Positions 1 to 4,887 of a stretch of DNA of 5,482 nt are shown in pieces. Positions within the stretch are counted from its first letter, which is position 1, and every line of letters begins with the position of its first letter. Position numbers and translations under genes: made by a program. Below the pieces are notes generated by a model. The model did no database searches and had not been told where the DNA came from. It worked only from the letters and a program-made list of their open reading frames with translations. This DNA comes from Pseudomonadota bacterium (GTDB taxonomy: Bacteria > Pseudomonadota > Gammaproteobacteria > Xanthomonadales > Xanthomonadaceae), in NCBI GenBank assembly GCA_023391775.1, contig JAEWAG010000302.1, positions 1 to 5,482 on the forward strand, read 5' to 3'.

Positions 1-1262
1 CCATCCAGCGCCTGGCCGAGCTGCGCGCGCGCAAGGCCCAGCTGCTGGGTTACGCGAACTACGCCGCCTACTCGATCGCCGACCAGATGGCCGGCACCCC
101 CGAGGTGGCGCTGAAGCTGCTGACCGACACCGTGCCGGCGGCCACCGCCCGCGCCCGCGCCGAGCTGGCGAAGATCCAGTCGGTGGTCGACGCACAGGGC
201 GGCGGCTTCACCGCCGGCGCCGCGGACTGGGACTTCTACGCCGAACAGGTGCGCAAGGCCGAGTACGACCTCGACGCCGAGCAGATCAAGCCGTACTTCG
301 AGCTGGACCGCGTGCTGAAGGACGGCGTGTTCTTCGCCGCCCGCGAGCTGTACGGCATCACCCTCAAGGAGCGCACCGACCTGCCGGTCTACCACCCGGA
401 CGTGCGCGTGTTCGACGTGTTCGACGAGGACGGCACCCAGCTGGCGCTGTTCTACCTGGACCCGTTCAACCGCGACAGCAAGCAGGGCGGCGCCTGGATG
501 GGCAACTTCGTCGAGCAGGATGGCCTGGGCGGCACGATCCCGGTGATCTACAACGTCGAGAACTTCACCAGGCCGGCGGCAGGCCAGCCGGCGCTGCTGA
601 GCTTCGACGACGTCACTACCCTGTTCCACGAGTTCGGCCACGCGCTGCACGGCATCTTCTCGAAGACGACCTACCCGAGCGTGGCCGGCACCAACGTGCC
701 GCGCGACTTCGTCGAGTTCCCCTCGCAGTTCAACGAGCACTGGGCGCTGGATCCGAAGGTGTTCGCCAACTACGCCAGGCACCACCAGACCGGCGAGCCG
801 ATGCCGGAGGAACTGGTGGAGAAGATCGTGCGTGCGCGCACCTTCAACCAGGGCTACGCCACCACCGAGTACCTGTCGGCGGCCCTGCTCGACCTGGCCT
901 GGCACACCCTGCCGGCCGGCGAAGCGAAGAAGGACGTGGACGCGTTCGAGAAGGAGGCCCTGGCCCGGTACAAGGTGAACCTGCCCGCGGTACCGCCGCG
1001 CTACCGCACCAACTACTTCAGCCACGTCTGGGGCGGCGGCTACGCGGCCGGCTACTACGCCTACTTCGGCGCCGAGGTGCTGGACCACGACGCTTTCCAG
1101 TGGTTCCGCGAGAACGGCGGCCTGACCCGAGAGAACGGCCAGATCTTCCGCGAGAAGATCTTGTCCATCGGCCATTCCCGCGACCTGGCCCAGGCCTACC
1201 GTGAATTCCGCGGCAAGGACCCCAGCGTGGAGCCGCTGCTGGAGCATCGCGGGTTGAAGTAA
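1..1262 (+). CDS. dcp: Peptidyl-dipeptidase Dcp, M3 family zinc metallopeptidase (5' end outside window)
   Basis: The reading frame is open from the left edge (first full codon at position 3) to a TAA at 1260-1262, giving 419 residues. E. coli Dcp is about 680 residues, so roughly 260-300 N-terminal residues, including the start, lie outside. The ATG at 87 is internal: the 28 codons before it read as typical Dcp sequence. The zinc site is HEFGH (fragment residues 209-213, codons 627-641), with a further Glu in DFVEFPSQ (residue 238) as the expected third ligand. The later HVWGGGYAAGYYAY stretch (residues 341-354) is the substrate-binding His/Tyr loop of the M3 family. Family members remove C-terminal dipeptides from oligopeptides and take part in peptide turnover. 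Whether this copy is cytoplasmic or exported cannot be told without the N-terminus. Codon use is highly biased to GGC, CTG and CGC, as in the M13 gene. A terminator follows 25 bp after the stop. Confidence 0.95.
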   Translation, partial: IQRLAELRARKAQLLGYANYAAYSIADQMAGTPEVALKLLTDTVPAATARARAELAKIQSVVDAQGGGFTAGAADWDFYAEQVRKAEYDLDAEQIKPYFELDRVLKDGVFFAARELYGITLKERTDLPVYHPDVRVFDVFDEDGTQLALFYLDPFNRDSKQGGAWMGNFVEQDGLGGTIPVIYNVENFTRPAAGQPALLSFDDVTTLFHEFGHALHGIFSKTTYPSVAGTNVPRDFVEFPSQFNEHWALDPKVFANYARHHQTGEPMPEELVEKIVRARTFNQGYATTEYLSAALLDLAWHTLPAGEAKKDVDAFEKEALARYKVNLPAVPPRYRTNYFSHVWGGGYAAGYYAYFGAEVLDHDAFQWFRENGGLTRENGQIFREKILSIGHSRDLAQAYREFRGKDPSVEPLLEHRGLK

Positions 1263-1287
1263 GCCGCCTGCTACAACTGCAGAAACA

Positions 1288-1317
1288 GGGAAGGCCCGCG
1301 CAAAGCGGGCCTTCTTT
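1288..1317 (+). terminator. Rho-independent terminator of dcp
   Basis: A perfect 9-bp inverted repeat, AAGGCCCGC (1291-1299) and GCGGGCCTT (1305-1313), encloses the 5-nt loop GCAAA. The stem can extend by G1290-C1314 and two G-U pairs. The plus-strand tail is CTTCTTTC, which suits dcp, whose stop lies 25 bp upstream. On the minus strand the tail is much less U-rich (CCCTGTTTC), but the hairpin could also help stop transcription from the convergent nuclease gene. Confidence 0.85.
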
Positions 1318-1322
1318 CAAGA

Positions 1323-1342
1323 GGAGCGCAACACGACGCTCC
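1323..1342 (-). terminator. Small hairpin downstream of the nuclease gene, possible weak terminator
   Basis: The 6-bp arms GGAGCG (1323-1328) and CGCTCC (1337-1342) match perfectly around an 8-nt loop. On the minus strand the hairpin starts 33 bp past the nuclease stop codon and is followed by TCTTG, not a real U tract. It could act with the stronger hairpin at 1288-1317 to end the nuclease transcript, or it may be chance in GC-rich DNA. Confidence 0.3.
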
Positions 1343-1375
1343 CGTATGACCGCTTCACGAATGGGCAGCGCGGAG

Positions 1376-2182
1376 TCAGAGGCTTCCGCGGCAGGCGGGA
1401 AACCGCGAGCAGCCCCAGAAGCGGGTACCGTCACGACGATTGGTCCGGCGCAGCATCGCGGCCTGGCAGCGCGGGCACCCGGGCACGTCTGAACGCTGCG
1501 AAGGTGCCGCATCAGGGTCTGGAAGCGTTGCACGGGCCACGTCGTCCCGGTCCTGCTGCACGGCACGGATCATCTGCAGCAGTCGGGGCCCTTCGATCAG
1601 CTGGATCGGCTTGCCCTGGGCGAACTGCTCCGCGTCCCGGGTGAACCCGCCGAGTGCAGCGATGCGCACCTCGTCCGCGCCGTGGTGGGCAAGCAGGCCG
1701 TACATCTCGCGGACAACGTTCACCGGCAACTTGCCGCGCCTCCACTGCTTGCACTGGACCAGGATGCGGCGACCGTCCCTGGAGAGAACCAGGTCGATCC
1801 CACCATCGGATCCGCCCAGCCCCGTCTCCTCCACCTGGTAGCCCTGCCGCCTGTACGCCTCGCCGACGAGGCGCTCGAAGTCCCGCCACCCTGTCGAGGC
1901 AATGCTCTCCAGGCCGGTCTGCGCGTCCAGCAGCCTGCGTCGCCGCCTTGAGCCAAGGAAGGACATCGCCGCGCCCAGCCACGACACGGCGAGGATTCCC
2001 CAGGCCAGGGGTCGAAGTGGATTTCCAGTGGCGAACATCTGCCCGTACACACCGGAGCTGGACGCCAGCCAGGCGGGCACTCCGTGAGCGACCGCAGCGA
2101 ACCCGAACAGTCCGACGATGATGCCGACCGGCCACGGCGCGGACGCCAGGTCGTCCAGCAGTCCAGTCTTCCTGCGCCCCAT
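1376..2182 (-). CDS. Membrane-anchored Mrr-type restriction endonuclease with C-terminal topoisomerase C4 zinc finger
   Basis: This gene encodes 268 residues. Two hydrophobic segments (about 17-40 and 57-77) are followed by SRRRRR (78-83). With the basic N-terminus (GRRK), this predicts both ends in the cytoplasm. An Mrr_cat-like nuclease domain spans about 95-205: GWRDFERLVGEAYRRQGYQVE, then GGSDGGIDLVL with catalytic Asp130, then ILVQCKQWR with Gln143 and Lys145, forming the D...QxK active site. A C4 zinc finger closes the protein (Cys236, 239, 258, 264; CPRC and FWGCSRFPACRG), as in topoisomerase I tails. The family cuts DNA, and in E. coli Mrr it targets modified DNA; the substrate here is unknown. 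The ATG at 2182 is chosen because AGGGG lies 7 nt upstream. In-frame ATGs at 2215 and 2257 would add 11 or 25 residues but have no Shine-Dalgarno sequence. Codon use includes AGG, GGA, CGA, CTT, CCA and TCA, unlike the neighbouring peptidase genes. No methyltransferase is adjacent. Confidence 0.88.
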   Translation of the reverse strand: MGRRKTGLLDDLASAPWPVGIIVGLFGFAAVAHGVPAWLASSSGVYGQMFATGNPLRPLAWGILAVSWLGAAMSFLGSRRRRRLLDAQTGLESIASTGWRDFERLVGEAYRRQGYQVEETGLGGSDGGIDLVLSRDGRRILVQCKQWRRGKLPVNVVREMYGLLAHHGADEVRIAALGGFTRDAEQFAQGKPIQLIEGPRLLQMIRAVQQDRDDVARATLPDPDAAPSQRSDVPGCPRCQAAMLRRTNRRDGTRFWGCSRFPACRGSL

Positions 2183-2188
2183 TCCCTG

Positions 2189-2194
2189 TCCCCT
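2189..2194 (-). promoter_or_regulatory. Ribosome binding site deciding the nuclease start
   Basis: The minus strand reads AGGGGACAGGGA directly before the ATG at 2182. AGGGG ends 7 nt before the start codon. This supports the 268-residue form over the 293-residue reading that starts inside the tandem repeat. Confidence 0.65.
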
Positions 2195-2243
2195 GGTGCT
2201 CGCCCCGGGTGACATTAGCGCGCCCAGGAGCCCGGCATAAGCT

Positions 2244-2270
2244 CCGCATCGCCGCATCGCCGCATCGCCG
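2244..2270. repeat. Tandem repeat, 8-bp unit CCGCATCG, three copies plus CCG
   Basis: Three perfect copies of CCGCATCG run from 2244 to 2267 and a partial CCG follows. On the minus strand each unit carries an ATG, with the A at 2265, 2257 and 2249. Because the unit is 8 bp, the three ATGs fall in three different frames; the one at 2257 is in frame with the nuclease. No Shine-Dalgarno sequence precedes any of them. Confidence 0.85.
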
Positions 2271-2288
2271 AGCGGCGCTCGCGCGGCT

Positions 2289-2302
2289 GGCCGTCTGCGG
2301 CC
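2289..2302 (-). terminator. Short GC hairpin at the stop of the small gene
   Basis: GGCCG (2289-2293) and CGGCC (2298-2302) form a 5-bp stem with a 4-nt loop, starting inside the TAG stop codon on the minus strand. No U tract follows, so it is at best a weak or Rho-assisted terminator, or an mRNA 3'-end structure. Confidence 0.25.
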
Positions 2303-2520
2303 TAGCGCTTCAGCCCCGCGACGATCTCCGGGACAGTGAGGCCGATTTCAACCTGCACGCGCACGTACTCGCGCTCCTTGCGTGACAGGTGGCGGCCGGC
2401 TTCCAGGCGCACGTCCTCGGCCTGCAGGATGCGCATGATCCGCGGCAGTGCCGAACCCACCACGTCGGGGCCGTAGCCGGCTTCGATCAGCGCGGCGCGC
2501 ATCAGTGCTTCAACGTCCAT
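2302..2520 (-). CDS. Hypothetical 72-residue protein with helix-turn-helix-like C-terminus
   Basis: I do not recognise a named family. The product is small and probably all-helical, with no signal peptide, membrane segment or cysteine. The N-terminal half (MDVEALMRAALIEAGYGPDV) looks like an amphipathic helix pair. Residues 45-70, LSRKEREYVRVQVEIGLTVPEIVAGL, follow the pattern of LuxR/sigma-4 type helix-turn-helix segments (L-x2-x-ERE...G-L-T-x2-EI-x2-L), so DNA binding is possible. It ends in TAG at 2302-2304. The ATG at 2520 is chosen because the compact helical protein begins there, with a weak GGA 6 nt upstream. A GTG at 2583 would add 21 residues of low-complexity sequence and start only about 28 bp after the M13 terminator. 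The nuclease gene follows 119 bp downstream on the same strand, so the small protein could regulate it or be unrelated. Confidence 0.6.
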   Translation of the reverse strand: MDVEALMRAALIEAGYGPDVVGSALPRIMRILQAEDVRLEAGRHLSRKEREYVRVQVEIGLTVPEIVAGLKR

Positions 2521-2610
2521 GGGACATCCGGATCCTGCGTGGGGGCCGCCATTCTGCCTGATGCGGCCCGGGGCGATGGTCACGAACCGCAGCGAGGCGT
2601 GGCTCGCAAA

Positions 2611-2641
2611 CAGAAGGGGCTGCCGAAGCAGCCCCTTGCTG
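2611..2641 (-). terminator. Rho-independent terminator of the M13 peptidase gene
   Basis: A perfect 10-bp inverted repeat, AAGGGGCTGC (2614-2623) and GCAGCCCCTT (2628-2637), flanks a tetraloop. On the minus strand the loop is C(TTCG)G, the very stable UUCG class, and the tail is CTGTTTGCG. CAG at 2611-2613 can extend the stem past a one-base bulge. It begins 23 bp after the M13 stop and separates that gene from the small gene downstream. Confidence 0.82.
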
Positions 2642-2664
2642 TTACCCGGACGATGGGATCCGGA

Positions 2665-4779
2665 TTACCAGATCCGGACCCGGTCTTCCGGGGCGATGTA
2701 CAGCGGGTCGCCTTCCTTGATGCCGAAGGCGTCGTACCAGGCGTCGATGTTGCGCAGCGGGGCGAAGGCACGAATGTGGCCCGGCGAGTGGGTGCCGTTG
2801 ACCAGCTGCTGGCGCAGGGCGTCGTCGCGCCACAGGGTGCGCCACACCTGCGCCCAGCCCAGGAACAGGCGCTGTTCGCCGGTGAAGCCGTCGATCACCG
2901 GGGCCGGCTTGCCGCCGAGCGAGCGGCGGTAGGCCTCCAGGGCGATGGTCAGGCCGCCGAGGTCGCCGATGTTCTCGCCCATCGCGGTGCGGCCGTTGAT
3001 GTGCAGGCCGGGCAGCTGCGGGAACTCGTAGGCTTCGTACTGCGCGCCCAGCTTGGCGGCCTGGACCTCGAACTTGGCGGCGTCCTCGGCGGTCCACCAG
3101 TCGCGCAGCACGCCGGCGCCGTCGGACTTGCGGCCCTGGTCGTCGAAGCCGTGGATGATCTCGTGGCCGATCACGCCGCCGATGCCGCCGTAGTTGACCG
3201 CCGGATCGGCGTCCGGATCGAAGAACGGCGGCTGCAGGATCGCGGCCGGGAACACGATCTCGTTCTTGACCGAGTTGTAGTAGGCGTTGACGGTCTGCGG
3301 GGTCATGCCCCACTCGCCCTTGTCCACCTTCTTGCCCAGGCGGGCGCGGCGGTAGTCCCACTCGAACTGGCGCGAGCGCAGCACGTTGCCGACCACGTCG
3401 CCGTTGGCGATGCGCAGGCCGCTGTAGTCGCGCCAGGTCTCCGGGTGGCCGATCTTCAGGCCGAAGCCCTTGAGCTTGGCGTGGGCCTCGGCCTTGGTCG
3501 CCGGGCTCATCCACTCCAGCGTGTCCAGGCGCGCGCCCATGGCGGCCTTCACGTTGGACACCAGCTCGTCCATCTTGGCCTTGGAGTCGGCCGGGAAATA
3601 CAGCTTCACGTACTCGCGGCCCACGGCCTCGCCCAGGCTGCCCTCGACCAGGGCCACGGCGCGCTTCCAGCGCTCGCGCTGCTCCAGCTGGCCGGACATG
3701 AACTTGTCGCGGAACTCGAAGTGGGCGTTGGCGAAGCGGCTGGACAGCAGCGGCGCGGCATCGTCGATGGCGTGGAAGGCCTGCCAGGCCTGCAGGGTGG
3801 CGATGTCGGCGTCGGCGTAGATCTTGGCCATCTTCGGGATGGCGGTGCCCTGGCGGACCACGGCCACGTCGCCGTGGTCGACGCCGGCGGCCTTGAAGTA
3901 CTCGGCCCACGGGAAGCCCGGGGCGTAGGCGTCGAAGCGCTCGAACGGCACCGGGTTGTAGGTGCGGTCGCGGTTGCGGCTCTCGGCGCGGGTCCAGTGG
4001 GCCTCGGCGATGCGGGTCTCGAACTCCAGCACGGCCTTGGCGCTGGCCTGCGGGTTGTCCCAGCCGGCCAGCTCCAGCAGCTGGGCGATGTAGGCGACGT
4101 AGCGCTCGCGCTGGGGAGCGAAGTTCTCGCGCAGGTACATCTCGTGGTCGCCCAGGCCCAGGCCGGTCTGGCTCATGTAGAGCGTGTAGTGGTCCGGGTC
4201 ACGCTGGTCGTCGGCCACGCCCATGCCGAACAGGGTCACGCCGAAGGTGTCGCGGGCAGCCATCAGGCGCGCCATGTCCAGATGGCTGCCGGCCTGACGC
4301 ACGCGCTCCAGCACCGGCTTGAGCGGGGCGGCGTCGAGCTGCTCGATGGCCGCCTCGTCCATGAAGCCGCGGTAGACCGCGGCGATCTTGGCGGCATCGC
4401 CACCGGTGGCCGGGTCGGCCAGCGGGTAGCCCTCCACCAGCTGGTGCACGCGCGCCTCGGACAGGTCGCGCAGCACGCGGAAGGAGCCGTAGCTGGACTG
4501 GTCGGCCGGGATCGGGGTGTTCTTCGCCCAGCTGCCGTTGGCGTAGGCGAAGAAGTCCTCGCCCGGCGACACGCTGGTATCCATGCCCGCGGTGTCGATG
4601 CCCCAGGTGCCGTAGCGCACCGGCGCGGTCACGTCGCCGCCGGCGGCGGCGTCATCGGCCGCGTACAGCAGTTGCATGGTGCAGGCGCTGTCGGCGCAGG
4701 CATGGGCGTCGTGGGCGGTGGCGGGGGCGGCCAGGCCAAGGGCGACCAGGGTCGCGGCAGTGAGCAGGGTCTTCTTCAA
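2665..4779 (-). CDS. pepO: Secreted M13 family zinc endopeptidase (neprilysin/PepO type)
   Basis: With the TTG start at 4779 the product is 704 residues, normal for the family. Residues 1-22 (MKKTLLTAATLVALGLAAPATA) are a classic signal peptide ending in ATA, so the enzyme acts in the periplasm or outside the cell. The M13 N-terminal lobe follows (about 55-440). The catalytic lobe holds NAYY (498-501), GHEIIHGFDD with His539, Glu540 and His543, GENIGDLGG with third ligand Glu602 and Asp606, and HSPGHIRAF with His664 and Arg670, which in neprilysin contact substrate. It ends RVRIW; neprilysin ends CRVW, so the Cys is absent, as usual in bacteria. The only cysteines are Cys28 and Cys33, just after the signal peptide. 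Family members cleave short peptides before hydrophobic residues. The ATG at 4791 would add METAL-type residues but lacks a Shine-Dalgarno sequence, whereas GGAG sits 6 nt before the TTG. Terminator at 2611-2641. Confidence 0.95.
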   Translation of the reverse strand: MKKTLLTAATLVALGLAAPATAHDAHACADSACTMQLLYAADDAAAGGDVTAPVRYGTWGIDTAGMDTSVSPGEDFFAYANGSWAKNTPIPADQSSYGSFRVLRDLSEARVHQLVEGYPLADPATGGDAAKIAAVYRGFMDEAAIEQLDAAPLKPVLERVRQAGSHLDMARLMAARDTFGVTLFGMGVADDQRDPDHYTLYMSQTGLGLGDHEMYLRENFAPQRERYVAYIAQLLELAGWDNPQASAKAVLEFETRIAEAHWTRAESRNRDRTYNPVPFERFDAYAPGFPWAEYFKAAGVDHGDVAVVRQGTAIPKMAKIYADADIATLQAWQAFHAIDDAAPLLSSRFANAHFEFRDKFMSGQLEQRERWKRAVALVEGSLGEAVGREYVKLYFPADSKAKMDELVSNVKAAMGARLDTLEWMSPATKAEAHAKLKGFGLKIGHPETWRDYSGLRIANGDVVGNVLRSRQFEWDYRRARLGKKVDKGEWGMTPQTVNAYYNSVKNEIVFPAAILQPPFFDPDADPAVNYGGIGGVIGHEIIHGFDDQGRKSDGAGVLRDWWTAEDAAKFEVQAAKLGAQYEAYEFPQLPGLHINGRTAMGENIGDLGGLTIALEAYRRSLGGKPAPVIDGFTGEQRLFLGWAQVWRTLWRDDALRQQLVNGTHSPGHIRAFAPLRNIDAWYDAFGIKEGDPLYIAPEDRVRIW

Positions 4780-4808
4780 GGCGGTCTCCATACGGGGGAT
4801 GCATGCAC
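4776..4808 (-). other. Possible 10-residue leader peptide overlapping the M13 start
   Basis: GAGGAG (4821-4816) is 7 nt upstream of a GTG at 4808. From there ten codons encode MHASPVWRPP and end in a TGA at 4778-4776 that overlaps the TTG start of the M13 gene (sequence TTGA). Spacing and overlap resemble translational coupling, and a Pro-Pro before the stop is a known slow context for ribosomes. The reading is short enough to arise by chance. Confidence 0.22.
4786..4789 (-). promoter_or_regulatory. Ribosome binding site for the TTG start of the M13 gene
   Basis: The minus strand reads ATGGAGACCGCCTTG from 4791 to 4777. GGAG (4789-4786) is 6 nt from the TTG at 4779. By contrast, the ATG at 4791 is preceded by ATCCCCCGT, which has no anti-Shine-Dalgarno complementarity. 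The closest purine-rich site upstream, GAGGAG (4821-4816), is 24 nt from that ATG, too far to serve it. Confidence 0.5.
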
Positions 4809-4881
4809 GGATGCACTCCTCAGGATAGTTGCATTTGGCACGGGCTGGCGGGTGCCGAAGGTTGGGCCGCGGGCGCCCGCG
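4792..4881 (-). promoter_or_regulatory. Leader and presumed promoter region of the M13 gene, with clustered ATGCA motifs
   Basis: The 90-bp gap between the LysR stop and the M13 start region holds ATGCA at 4799, 4803 and 4811 and the inverted TGCAT at 4830-4834, so four copies fall within 36 bp. The pair 4811-4815 and 4830-4834 forms an inverted repeat with a 14-nt spacer. This is operator-like in form, but no regulator can be assigned. TATCCT (4827-4822) is a possible -10 with no matching -35. Transcription may also read through from the LysR gene. Confidence 0.3.
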
Positions 4882-4887
4882 TCAGCC
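4843..4887 (-). terminator. Imperfect hairpin and GC palindrome at the LysR stop codon
   Basis: CGCGGGCGCCCGCG (4868-4881) is a perfect 14-nt palindrome immediately after the LysR TGA. In a larger fold GGCTG (4843-4847) pairs with CAGCC (4883-4887) and the GC-rich segments between them pair imperfectly. No U tract follows on the minus strand, so strong intrinsic termination is unlikely and read-through into the M13 gene is possible. Confidence 0.25.

Larger units (their letters stand above)
2183..2301 (-). other. Intergenic gap between the small HTH-like gene and the nuclease gene
   Basis: The 119-bp gap separates two genes on the same strand. It holds an 8-bp tandem repeat (2244-2270), a short hairpin at the upstream stop codon (2289-2302) and the nuclease ribosome binding site (2189-2194). 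No convincing -35/-10 pair is visible; TTATGC and TAATGT hexamers occur around 2210-2240, but neither has a recognisable -35 partner. Whether the two genes share a transcript is open. Confidence 0.5.

Noticed and set aside
1018..1566. Minus-strand open frame antisense to the end of dcp and overlapping the nuclease
   Set aside because: It crosses the terminator and both real genes, and its product is Arg/Ser/Gly-rich with no recognisable domain.
2183..2257. 25-residue N-terminal extension of the nuclease from the ATG at 2257
   Set aside because: That ATG lies in the tandem repeat without a Shine-Dalgarno sequence, whereas AGGGG is correctly placed for the ATG at 2182.
2527..2678. Repeated GATCCGGA/TCCGGATC octamers at 2527, 2657 and 2671
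   Set aside because: Two of the three lie at or in the M13 coding end, spacing is irregular and no other structure accompanies them; likely chance.
2642..3910. Long 422-codon open frame on the minus strand inside the M13 gene
   Set aside because: It is an alternate frame of a clear M13 gene; its product is Arg/Gly/Pro-rich low-complexity sequence, typical of GC-rich shadow frames.
4822..4827. TATCCT as -10 element of the M13 gene
   Set aside because: It matches only four of six consensus bases, no -35 is found 16-18 bp upstream, and it abuts the GAGGAG sequence; kept only as a possibility in the leader entry.
4836..4850. Plus-strand TGGCACG-like half site resembling a sigma-54 promoter
   Set aside because: The -12 element (TTGC) is absent at the required spacing, and no plus-strand gene follows.
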